Assembly (NCBI GenBank): GCA_003560455.1
Contig: PWIL01000094.1
Span: 1-16,055 of the forward strand
Length of the DNA: 16,055 nt
Direction: 5' to 3'
Origin: Mollicutes bacterium
GTDB lineage: Bacteria > Bacillota_I > Bacilli_A > RF39 > UBA660
How positions within the stretch are numbered: the first letter of the stretch is position 1; the number at the start of each line of letters is the position of its first letter. A program made the position numbers and the translations under genes. Below the pieces are notes generated by a model. It made no database searches and was not told the DNA's origin. It saw nothing but the letters and a program-made list of their open reading frames with translations. This document shows, in pieces, positions 9,429 through 15,559 of this stretch.

Positions 9429-9731
9429 TCACCTTTTTTTAAATGAAAATACAATAATTTTCTTTCTTATTCTTGGTCTTGAACATCTTCCTTTTTTAAC
9501 GAATTTTATTAGTTTCATTTTTTTTAAAATTTTCAAATCGTTAAAAACATTTTTAACATCTCTTTCCACAATGTTTGCAAGTTCTCTTATAGATTTTGGA
9601 TTCTCTTTCATTACCGCTCTAACCAATTCTATTCTTTTTTTTGTTAGCGCTTCAAACATACGCATTTGCTTCTCTATCAAAAGTACTTCTTTTTTATGCT
9701 GCTTTTCTAACTCTTCTATAATGTCTTTCAT
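9429..9731 (-). CDS. Small HTH transcriptional regulator (HVO_A0114-like)
   Basis: The 100-residue protein has an N-terminal amphipathic coiled-coil-like helix (about 1-30), a winged helix-turn-helix (about 35-78) with SIRELANIVERDVKNVFNDLKIL, and a very basic tail (KKGRCSRPRIRKK). The SxRELAxxxxRDVKNVxxDLxxL pattern recalls the HVO_A0114 group of archaeal DNA-binding proteins, which I take from memory of the family. GAGGAT lies 6 nt before the ATG. It is the first gene of a unit with cdc48 (stop codon within the cdc48 Shine-Dalgarno). The upstream region holds palindromic repeats flanking its TATA box, so it probably represses its own promoter and thereby controls cdc48. Confidence 0.8.
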   Translation of the reverse strand: MKDIIEELEKQHKKEVLLIEKQMRMFEALTKKRIELVRAVMKENPKSIRELANIVERDVKNVFNDLKILKKMKLIKFVKKGRCSRPRIRKKIIVFSFKKR

Positions 9732-9746
9732 TCTTCAATCCTCGTA

Positions 9747-9759
9747 GGTGTCCAACACC
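9747..9759. promoter_or_regulatory. Operator-like palindrome S1
   Basis: GGTGTCCAACACC is an inverted repeat with five-base arms and a three-base centre. It lies 16-28 nt upstream of the HTH gene's ATG, just after the start site predicted from the TATA box at 9790-9797. The minus-strand 20-mer around it matches that of S2 at 16 positions. Confidence 0.55.
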
Positions 9760-9772
9760 AACGTTCTATGTA

Positions 9773-9785
9773 GGTACCGAACACC
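9773..9785. promoter_or_regulatory. Operator-like palindrome S2
   Basis: GGTACCGAACACC is a degenerate copy of S1, 26 nt away start to start. Both minus strands read GTTGGTGTTSGRYACCTAC. It sits between the TTTATATA box and the predicted start site, where a bound repressor would block RNA polymerase. Confidence 0.55.
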
Positions 9786-9789
9786 AACA

Positions 9790-9797
9790 TATATAAA
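9790..9797 (-). promoter_or_regulatory. TATA box for the HTH-cdc48 unit
   Basis: The minus strand reads TTTATATA, a perfect archaeal TATA box. A start about 26 nt downstream (near 9767) leaves a leader of roughly 35 nt containing S1 and the GAGGAT ribosome binding site. Confidence 0.65.
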
Positions 9798-9803
9798 TGT
9801 TTT

Positions 9804-9816
9804 GGTATTCGAAATA
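9804..9816. promoter_or_regulatory. Weak third operator-like half-site S3
   Basis: The plus strand reads TTGGTATTCGAAATA, sharing TTGGTRTTCG with the minus strand of S2 but lacking the second arm. It overlaps the TATA-like region of the divergent plus-strand gene, so one regulator could act in both directions (inference). Confidence 0.3.
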
Positions 9817-9824
9817 TATTTTAA
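9811..9824 (+). promoter_or_regulatory. TATA region for the two-helix membrane protein gene
   Basis: GAAATATATTTTAA lies 22-35 nt upstream of ATG 9846, giving a leaderless message. If TATATAAA at 9790-9797 were used on the plus strand instead, ATG 9831 would become possible. Confidence 0.4.
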
Positions 9825-9845
9825 TGTATTATGTATGCATTTTTT

Positions 9846-10046
9846 ATGGATATCGAAAAATTTGGCTTTGATGATTTATTCAGAATATGTTTTACACTTT
9901 TAGTTGTGATATTAGTTGCATTTTTTATATCTCCAATCTCTACATCTATATTTATTTTCTCTATTGTAGTGCTTATTTTTATTTCGGTCCTTGAATTAAT
10001 TAAATATGTAAATTATGTAAAAAAACCAAAAAAATCAAAACAATGA
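9846..10046 (+). CDS. Small two-helix membrane protein
   Basis: I do not recognise a family. The 66-residue product begins MDIEKFGFDDLFR and has two hydrophobic segments, about residues 12-29 and 33-51, with only a Pro/Ser-rich turn between, so a helical hairpin is likely. The short tail YVKKPKKSKQ is strongly basic and by the positive-inside rule would lie in the cytoplasm. ATG 9846 was chosen from the TATA spacing; an in-frame ATG at 9831 would add MYAFF. The gene is divergent from HTH-cdc48 and precedes the pilin-like pair by 31 nt, which contains that pair's own promoter. Confidence 0.6.
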   Translation: MDIEKFGFDDLFRICFTLLVVILVAFFISPISTSIFIFSIVVLIFISVLELIKYVNYVKKPKKSKQ

Positions 10047-10054
10047 TATATAAA
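10047..10054 (+). promoter_or_regulatory. TATA box for the plus-strand pilin-like pair
   Basis: TATATAAA lies 24-31 nt upstream of ATG 10078, at the standard distance for a leaderless archaeal transcript. Confidence 0.65.
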
Positions 10055-10077
10055 TAATAAATTTCTTTTTTATTAAA

Positions 10078-10743
10078 ATGAAATCTCAAATGAGTATTGA
10101 ATTTTTGACTGGTGTAGTCATCCTCTTGCTAATATACGTCGTAACAATTTCTGTATTTAGCAATTATATACAAACAGGAATAATACCTGCTGAAAGAGGA
10201 AAACAAATTTGTTATAGAATAACTAATGATGTGAATTCGGCTCTTATTGGTGGAAGTGGTTTTACAATAAACTCTTCAATTCCATATACCATAAATGGAG
10301 ATGAATATTTTGCTTTTATTAATCCTCTTAATAGTTCACTTTTAACAATAGATTGGGGAGATTCTCAATTTTCTTGCTCCATGAACACCCAAGAAGTTAG
10401 TATAATTTTCTTTAAACCTTGTGATTTTTCAGTTAATAACGTAGACGAAAATATAATTTTAAGTACAGTTTCAAGTGATAAATTAGAATATGAAGTTGGA
10501 GAAAATGTTGAAATATATGGAGGGGTTTATCTAACGAATGTAAACCTCTTGATTCTAAATGAAGATAATGAAGTTCTAAAAAACGAAACACTTGATTTAA
10601 AAAACATATCATTTGGAGAAATTGAATCTGATAAAGGTTTCAGATATAATTGGACTGCGGAAGAAGAAGGAAAAATAAACATAATTGCTTCTGATATAGA
10701 ATATAAAAATTTATATGCGGAAAGAATTATATATATATCATGA
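10078..10743 (+). CDS. Pilin-like surface protein with C-terminal Ig-like part
   Basis: The 221-residue protein starts MKSQMSIEFLTGVVILLLIYVV, a class III (prepilin) signal: a short basic leader, probable cleavage before Gln4, Glu at +5 of the mature chain, then a hydrophobic helix to about residue 27. Residues 32-125 contain three Cys (45, 100, 115) that could form a disulfide outside the cell. Residues 130-220 (SDKLEYEVGENVEIYGGVY...) look like an Ig-like beta-sandwich, ending with NWTAEEEGKINIIASD. Several N-glycosylation sequons occur. It should be an extracellular pilus subunit or pilus-related protein processed by a prepilin peptidase. The product overlaps the next gene by 4 nt (ATGA). 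Confidence 0.8.
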   Translation: MKSQMSIEFLTGVVILLLIYVVTISVFSNYIQTGIIPAERGKQICYRITNDVNSALIGGSGFTINSSIPYTINGDEYFAFINPLNSSLLTIDWGDSQFSCSMNTQEVSIIFFKPCDFSVNNVDENIILSTVSSDKLEYEVGENVEIYGGVYLTNVNLLILNEDNEVLKNETLDLKNISFGEIESDKGFRYNWTAEEEGKINIIASDIEYKNLYAERIIYIS

Positions 10744-10946
10744 AAGCTCAGATATTTTCAATGGATTTATTTTTCGCGATAGTCGTTGTTCTTATAATAA
10801 TCTCTGCAGTAAGTTTTGTAATTTTAGATTTCGTGGATATACATGAAAGAGAATTAGAAATGCGAGATATGCAAATAAGGGGGCAGCGTGCAGTAGATTC
10901 TCTTATCAATTCTCCTGGAGATTGGGATGGCGGAGGTGGCGGTTAA
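10740..10946 (+). CDS. Short pilin-like protein, possibly C-terminally truncated
   Basis: The 68-residue product begins MKAQIFSMDLFFAIVVVLIII: short leader, Gln at +1 and Asp at +6, then a membrane helix. It then has a polar helix (HERELEMRDMQIRGQRAVDSLINSPG) that matches the beginning of longer archaeal pilin-like proteins, in which a ...L..SPG.P..W segment leads into a further domain of 100 residues or more. Here it stops at DWDGGGGG. The stop codon overlaps that of the convergent gene. Either a short natural variant or the remnant of a larger pilin cut off by a rearrangement. It is translationally coupled to the preceding pilin gene through an ATGA overlap. Confidence 0.7.
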   Translation: MKAQIFSMDLFFAIVVVLIIISAVSFVILDFVDIHERELEMRDMQIRGQRAVDSLINSPGDWDGGGGG

Positions 10947-10952
10947 TTAACC
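10941..10952. repeat. Palindrome carrying both convergent stop codons
   Basis: GGTTAATTAACC is a perfect 12-bp palindrome. It contains TAA at 10944-10946 for the plus gene and the complement of TAA at 10943-10945 for the minus gene, so the two genes overlap by 4 nt at their ends. Confidence 0.8.
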
Positions 10953-11707
10953 CAAATTAATGCAGTTCCTATATTTCTAGTTTCAGGAATCATTACAGAA
11001 ATGAGCCATATTCCTGATTGAGTCGGTTGAAAATCTCCAGTGAAAAAACCATTTGATGTTTCGCTTGTTAATGTTTGTTCTTGATTTCCATCTAAATTAT
11101 ATATTTTTATATCTAAATCAGAATTAACAAGTTCTTTTTCATCATTTTGAAGTATTATTTTATAAAAAACATCGTCTTCGACTTTAAAATTTCTACTAAA
11201 GTCTTCTGTTTTGAAAGATTCGTTGGTATACGTTCCAACAAAAATCATAGAAACATCAAAGTCTTCTATGTAGATATATGCACCTCTAGGATTATGTTCT
11301 CCTTCTTGTAGCATTTCAACAGTTAATTTAATATTCCCTGGAATAGTAGGTAAAGATCCAAAAATTTCTGGTTTTGTTTCTCTAAATATATCTTTAGTAC
11401 CTCCATTTTCAAATCTTATGTTTATTCTATTAGATGAAATATAAGTTCCTTCTCTTTTTATACCTCTTGGTATTCTTACTGTAAATCTTTTTTGAGCTCC
11501 GATTGATTGAGCATAAACAATATTCGAAGAAGAAGTTATAGAATTGATAGTTTGTCTAGCATTGACTATATTTGAATCGCTTAAATAAGATGTTATATAA
11601 TCAGCTCCAAAAAATGAAGCCACACCTATAAGAATTATTCCTAAAGCTACAATAGTCATAAATTCTATAGCACTTTGAGATTTTTTATTTGTTCTATTAT
11701 TTTTCAT
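10943..11707 (-). CDS. Pilin-like surface protein (class III signal, Glu+5)
   Basis: The 254-residue protein begins with an 11-residue polar, basic leader and then KKSQSAIEFMTIVALGIILIG. Cleavage before Gln11 would put Glu at +5 of a mature pilin helix (about 11-35). A beta-rich region follows, and a terminal Ig-like stretch (about 195-252) with NGFFTGDFQPTQSGIWLISV. No Cys is present. It should be anchored by its helix or assembled into a filament with the soluble part outside. It is the last gene of a four-gene minus-strand operon, with ATGA overlap to the gene before it, and its stop overlaps that of the convergent 68-residue pilin-like gene. Confidence 0.8.
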   Translation of the reverse strand: MKNNRTNKKSQSAIEFMTIVALGIILIGVASFFGADYITSYLSDSNIVNARQTINSITSSSNIVYAQSIGAQKRFTVRIPRGIKREGTYISSNRINIRFENGGTKDIFRETKPEIFGSLPTIPGNIKLTVEMLQEGEHNPRGAYIYIEDFDVSMIFVGTYTNESFKTEDFSRNFKVEDDVFYKIILQNDEKELVNSDLDIKIYNLDGNQEQTLTSETSNGFFTGDFQPTQSGIWLISVMIPETRNIGTALIWVN

Positions 11708-12039
11708 ATGTAACCTTCTTTATTTATTCCCATATTCTCATCATATATATTAATATAACTCTCATTTAGATATATCTCTGAAAAAAATAATTTTGTGTAT
11801 GTTGAATCTATTAAATTGATGTAATTATCCATTGTATCATTTGTAACTTCTTTTTCTTGCATATAATTTATGTCTGATTTTATATCAAAAAAATTACTAG
11901 ATATCCTATAAGATGAAATTATTTGATGTTGATGTTCAAACTCAAAATATTCTCTTTCAGCTTGCAATTGACTAAACGTAAGTAATACTAACAAAATCAA
12001 TTGAATAGTGAGTATTGTTGTAAGTACTCCTTTTTTCAT
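11704..12039 (-). CDS. Small prepilin-like protein
   Basis: The 111-residue protein begins MKKGVLTTILTIQLILLVLLTF: a KKG leader followed by one hydrophobic helix (about 4-22), then a polar, Tyr/Asn/Glu-rich domain of mixed helix. There is neither Gln at +1 nor Glu at +5, so it is either a divergent minor pilin or a bitopic membrane protein with its C-terminal part outside. No known family is recognised. Its start overlaps the stop of the 233-residue gene (TAATG) and its stop overlaps the start of the next (ATGA), so it belongs to the same translationally coupled set. Confidence 0.7.
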   Translation of the reverse strand: MKKGVLTTILTIQLILLVLLTFSQLQAEREYFEFEHQHQIISSYRISSNFFDIKSDINYMQEKEVTNDTMDNYINLIDSTYTKLFFSEIYLNESYINIYDENMGINKEGYI

Positions 12040-12740
12040 TAAATACCGACCTCTGCAACAATCATCCCAAATCTAAAGACATTAAATGTATCTATAGTAT
12101 TGTCTTCTGCTTTAACATAATAGGTTCCAATTATTGAATCTTCAGGTATGGTGATATTATATGTTGTATCTGAAGTTTGTTGAATGTTCCAATTCATTTC
12201 TTTATGTTCGGAATTATAAACTTCTAAATATGAATTATCTTCTGGCAAATCATATACCTCTATAGTTTCTCCTGCAAGAGCAGAAGGTGCTGAAAATGTT
12301 CCATTTGAAAAAATATTTTCTGTAATTGTATATGTTGCAAATCTTCTTATTAAAAAATTCTCATCGAAATCGTAATTTTCTGATTTTAGTATATTTCTTT
12401 CTTTAGAAATCATTTCAATATTTGGATTTTTAACTTCATCATATTCAAACAAAAAAAGATAAATGTTTATTTTATAAATAGAACTATCAGATAAGTCTTC
12501 TAATAAATTTAAAGATTCAGAAGTATTGTTTTTTTGATGTAATAAAATAACTGTTGAAAACAATTCAGATTCTTCCCATGAAAAAATCTCAGAATCAACT
12601 CCAGCATATATACTAGTTGCAACTACTTCAAATTCTCCAACCGTACCAAAATGAGAATATAAAGCTACTATAACCGCTATCAATATAGAAAGTGCTAAAA
12701 GTGCATCAATAGTGAATATTATTCCTTTTTTCAATTCCAA
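12039..12740 (-). CDS. Pilin-like surface protein (class III signal, Asp+6)
   Basis: The 233-residue protein begins MELKKGIIFTIDALLALSILIAVIVALYS. Cleavage after KKG leaves IIFTID, with Asp at +6, the same layout as the 68-residue plus-strand protein. The helix runs to about residue 29. The following region (about 50-140) is acidic and helical. Residues 145-230 (SALAGETIEVYDLP...GTYYVKAEDNTIDTFNVFRFG) look like an Ig-like sandwich. No Cys. It is probably a minor pilin or a pilus-associated membrane protein. It overlaps the upstream Ig-repeat protein gene by 10 nt and the next gene by 1 nt. Confidence 0.75.
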   Translation of the reverse strand: MELKKGIIFTIDALLALSILIAVIVALYSHFGTVGEFEVVATSIYAGVDSEIFSWEESELFSTVILLHQKNNTSESLNLLEDLSDSSIYKINIYLFLFEYDEVKNPNIEMISKERNILKSENYDFDENFLIRRFATYTITENIFSNGTFSAPSALAGETIEVYDLPEDNSYLEVYNSEHKEMNWNIQQTSDTTYNITIPEDSIIGTYYVKAEDNTIDTFNVFRFGMIVAEVGI

Positions 12741-13867
12741 ACACCAAAAGTTAATCTAACAAGTTCGTATCCAGAATCAGATTCTAAAAGAGCTATCCTA
12801 CTGAATCTCATCATTCCTGAAGTTTTTCTTTGTAAAGGTTGATCAATTCTATCAGAATCTGAAACAACAGAATAATACGGAGATGTTAAAGATTCTCCTT
12901 CCATTCCATATGCTACTTGTGGTCTTCCAGGTGCTTTTCCATAAAAGAAATTTCTTTGATTAACTTTTATATAAGTTCCATCTAAATTTGTAATTTCAAT
13001 AAACATTTCATATTCCCACAAACCGAGAATGTTTTTTGTACAATAATAATTTAAATCTAATAGATATTCTAACTTTTGTTCGTCTAAAACACCAGGTCTT
13101 TGAGCAAGCCCTATTTTAGATATATTTCCACAAGGGACAGGTCCAGGAGGTTCTTCTGGAGGCAATATAATAAAATTCCCGGCACTTTTATTTGTTAAAG
13201 CTCCGCACATATTCTCTGCGAAAATAGTAACCAAAAAATTTCCATCTTTAGAAGAAAAATAATTTAAAATATATGTTCCACTTAAATTAGTTCCCTCTGA
13301 AATTTCCAGTTTTCTAGAATGTCCATTTATTTCAGCCCATACATTTTTTATTGGGGGTGTTCCTGTTACATTAGTTTCTATTTTAACAGAATTTCCAAAA
13401 GTAGTTTGATTAGGTGTTATATTAGCATATATTATTTCAGGTTCTGGACACTCAGAAATTACATTAAAATATTCTGTAGTGCCATTTGCAATATTTCCTG
13501 GTCGATTCCTTGGTTTATTTTCTATGTAAACAACAACTGAATAGTTGCCTGCAGTTTCAGGTTCATATTCTGTTTTAAAAGTACCTCTAAAAATAACATC
13601 GCCTTCATTTCCATTTCCTTCTACATAATCCATAGTTAAATTAAAAGTTCCATTTATTTCAGCCCATACGTTTTCTATAGGTATATTAACTTGCTCCATA
13701 ATACTTCCTGCAACATCTGCTTGAATAGAGACAGATTCACCTAATTCAATTTCTTCAGGAGTAACATTTGTTTCATACACAACAGGTATAGTGGGTTGTT
13801 GCTGAGAAAATCCAGTATTTATTACTAAAAAAGTTAATAAAACTAAAATTAAAAATTTAATTTTCAT
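12731..13867 (-). CDS. Secreted Ig-like repeat protein, possible adhesin
   Basis: The 378-residue protein has a Sec-type signal peptide (MKIKFLILVLLTFLVINTGFSQ, cut near residue 21), not a prepilin signal. Two related Ig-like modules follow (about 31-135 and 146-232). Both have a Pro-rich entry and GESVSI/GNSVKI strands, and both contain VWAEING, at 67-73 and 176-182. A PPEEPPGPVP linker leads to a C-terminal domain (about 246-378) with no match that I recognise. About eleven N-X-S/T sequons suggest heavy N-glycosylation. No C-terminal anchor is visible, so it may be held by the pilin-like proteins encoded downstream. It is the first gene of the four-gene operon; a weak TATA-like GATTAATAA (complement of 13891-13899) lies 24-32 nt upstream. 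Confidence 0.8.
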   Translation of the reverse strand: MKIKFLILVLLTFLVINTGFSQQQPTIPVVYETNVTPEEIELGESVSIQADVAGSIMEQVNIPIENVWAEINGTFNLTMDYVEGNGNEGDVIFRGTFKTEYEPETAGNYSVVVYIENKPRNRPGNIANGTTEYFNVISECPEPEIIYANITPNQTTFGNSVKIETNVTGTPPIKNVWAEINGHSRKLEISEGTNLSGTYILNYFSSKDGNFLVTIFAENMCGALTNKSAGNFIILPPEEPPGPVPCGNISKIGLAQRPGVLDEQKLEYLLDLNYYCTKNILGLWEYEMFIEITNLDGTYIKVNQRNFFYGKAPGRPQVAYGMEGESLTSPYYSVVSDSDRIDQPLQRKTSGMMRFSRIALLESDSGYELVRLTFGVWN

Positions 13868-13909
13868 ATATTTAAAACAACAATCAAAAGTTATTAATCT
13901 TTCTAAAAG

Positions 13910-13919
13910 TATTTTAATA
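13910..13919 (+). promoter_or_regulatory. TATA box for the zinc-knuckle/CBS gene
   Basis: TATTTTAATA lies 21-30 nt upstream of ATG 13940, so the message should be leaderless. It shares a 72-nt divergent spacer with the Ig-repeat protein operon. Confidence 0.5.
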
Positions 13920-13939
13920 AGCTATGTTTTCAATAAAAT

Positions 13940-15001
13940 ATGAAAAAGAAAAATATGGGTTCATATTATTGTAAAAAATGTAAACATGAACATAAATTAA
14001 ATTCTAAAATAGGAAAAAAGCATAAAAAACATAAAAGAAGGGGTTTGAGAAAGAAAGAACTGGAAAAACTTGAATCCAAATTAAATGAAATAGAATCTTC
14101 TTTAAAAAGTAAAGATTCCAAAAAGAATAAAAAAACTTCATATTATTGTAAAAAATGTAAAAGAAAGCATAAAAAAAACACTAAAATAGAAAAAAAGCAT
14201 AAAAAACACAAAAAAAAGACAAAAAAAGAAAAAAATAAAGAAAAATTGAATTTTCTGAAAAGAATATCTAAAAAAATCAAAAAAAAGGATAATTTGAAAG
14301 ATAAAATAAAAAAGAAAATCAAAAAAGCTGAAGATGTATCAAAAACAACAATAGTTAAAGAGATAATGGTACGAAATCCTGTTCATGTTAAAAAGACAAG
14401 CAGTCTTTCTTCTGCGTTTGAGTTAATGAAAAAATATAACTTAAAAAGTATAATTGTAACTGAAAATAAAAAACCAATTGGAATTCTTAATGAGGAAGAA
14501 ATTTTATCTTTCTTTTCTTCTTTTGTAAGAATGGAGAAAGGCGCGCTAGAGAACAATAAAAAGATACTAGATAAACTTTCAAAACAAAACGTTTTTGCTG
14601 CTATGATAAAAACAGATGATGTTTTAAAAAAGACAGATTCTCTTGAGAAAGTAGCCAGAATAATGATTACAAAAAAATTAGACCAACTTCCTGTAGTTGA
14701 TTCCTCAGGAAAAATTGTGGGTATTGTATTTAATAGCGACATACTGTCCTATATAGACAAAAAGACTTTAGACGAAGAAAAAATATCCACAGATGTTATA
14801 GAGACTAATATAGATAAATTATACGAAATGGTTAAATTGTATGGTGAAATAACTGCAAAAAAAATATCAAAAAAATTGAACATTTCTGAAAAGCAAGTAG
14901 AAGATTGGGCTAAAATACTTGAGGAACATGGTTTGATAGAAATAGATTATTCTACAATAGGCACAATAAAATTAATAAAAAAAGAAAAAAAATTTTTCTA
15001 A
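13940..15001 (+). CDS. Double zinc-knuckle + CBS pair + winged-helix protein
   Basis: The 353-residue protein has four parts. Two near-identical zinc-binding motifs, YYCKKCK, each have the spacing CX2C-X3-H-X9-H-X2-H (C11, C14, H18, H28, H31 and C70, C73, H77, H87, H90). A Lys-rich linker runs to about 130. A CBS pair (about 141-190 and 222-273) has the EIMVRNPVHV and LDQLPVVDSSGKIVGIV signatures; such pairs sense adenine nucleotides. A C-terminal winged helix (about 290-345) ends EKQVEDWAKILEEHGLIEI. The last pattern recurs in archaeal proteins near pilus genes (from memory). The likely role is a cytoplasmic, nucleotide-responsive nucleic-acid-binding regulator. It is encoded between the pilin-like operon and the major pilin gene; its stop is 10 nt from the pilin gene's stop. 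Confidence 0.85.
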   Translation: MKKKNMGSYYCKKCKHEHKLNSKIGKKHKKHKRRGLRKKELEKLESKLNEIESSLKSKDSKKNKKTSYYCKKCKRKHKKNTKIEKKHKKHKKKTKKEKNKEKLNFLKRISKKIKKKDNLKDKIKKKIKKAEDVSKTTIVKEIMVRNPVHVKKTSSLSSAFELMKKYNLKSIIVTENKKPIGILNEEEILSFFSSFVRMEKGALENNKKILDKLSKQNVFAAMIKTDDVLKKTDSLEKVARIMITKKLDQLPVVDSSGKIVGIVFNSDILSYIDKKTLDEEKISTDVIETNIDKLYEMVKLYGEITAKKISKKLNISEKQVEDWAKILEEHGLIEIDYSTIGTIKLIKKEKKFF

Positions 15002-15011
15002 GTATGTTTTA

Positions 15012-15512
15012 TCATTCTTCGACTGGTTCGACTGCACCAATTAATGTTCCTGCATCAACATGTGTTAATCCTGAATCTGGGTCTAAATAATGGAAATCAA
15101 CATTAATTGAATACGAGGATCCGTCTTCTATTGTTTCGTTACCACAATTTAATTCAGTCCAATATCTTTTTCCTGGAGATATTGACGATGCTGTTATATT
15201 TTCATCATCATATGGACCGTCATAAACCTCTGAGAGATTAAATTCGCAATCTTCTCCTCTGAATGTTGCTTGAACATCAGTTAATTCTACAGATTTTCCA
15301 ATTCTATTTTCAAATATTAATATTAAATTGGCTTCAGTGTCAACTTTGAAGTCTATAACATTAAATGCTGCAAATCCTGTTTGTCTTTGTCCTGTCCATT
15401 GTCCTGGAGTAAAAATACCTAATGCATATAATGAAGCTCCGACTATAATCACAATTAAAATAGCCCAACCGTAAGTAAGTAAGTATTCTAAAGCCGCTTG
15501 TCCTTTTTTCAT
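15012..15512 (-). CDS. Archaeal type IV pilin (major-pilin-like)
   Basis: The 166-residue protein begins MKKGQAALEYLLTYGWAIL, one of the most typical archaeal class III signals: cleavage after KKG, Gln at +1, Glu at +5, Tyr-Gly-Trp in the helix, which runs to about residue 32. The mature domain is beta-rich, with two Cys (in GEDCEF and ELNCGN) likely to be bridged, and a NIT sequon. The length is normal for a pilin. GGTGAT lies 6 nt upstream of the ATG and a TATA box about 33-43 nt upstream. It directly follows the platform gene (stop at 15560) on the same strand, fitting a pilus assembly locus. Confidence 0.9.
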   Translation of the reverse strand: MKKGQAALEYLLTYGWAILIVIIVGASLYALGIFTPGQWTGQRQTGFAAFNVIDFKVDTEANLILIFENRIGKSVELTDVQATFRGEDCEFNLSEVYDGPYDDENITASSISPGKRYWTELNCGNETIEDGSSYSINVDFHYLDPDSGLTHVDAGTLIGAVEPVEE

Positions 15513-15518
15513 TTAAAC

Positions 15519-15524
15519 ATCACC
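15519..15524 (-). promoter_or_regulatory. Shine-Dalgarno of the major-pilin-like gene
   Basis: The minus strand reads GGTGAT six nt before ATG 15512; it matches the expected anti-Shine-Dalgarno end of archaeal 16S rRNA. Confidence 0.6.
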
Positions 15525-15544
15525 AAAATTCAAAACTGTATTAA

Positions 15545-15555
15545 CATATATAAAA
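15545..15555 (-). promoter_or_regulatory. TATA box for the major-pilin-like gene
   Basis: The minus strand reads TTTTATATATG, a strong archaeal TATA box, in the 47-nt gap after the platform gene. The pilin can therefore be transcribed separately and at a higher level than the platform gene. Confidence 0.6.
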
Positions 15556-15559
15556 GTTT

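Noticed and set aside
9429..10046. HTH gene and divergent small membrane protein as a toxin-antitoxin pair
   Set aside because: The two are divergent rather than co-transcribed, the HTH gene is coupled to cdc48, and the membrane protein has no toxin signature beyond its size.
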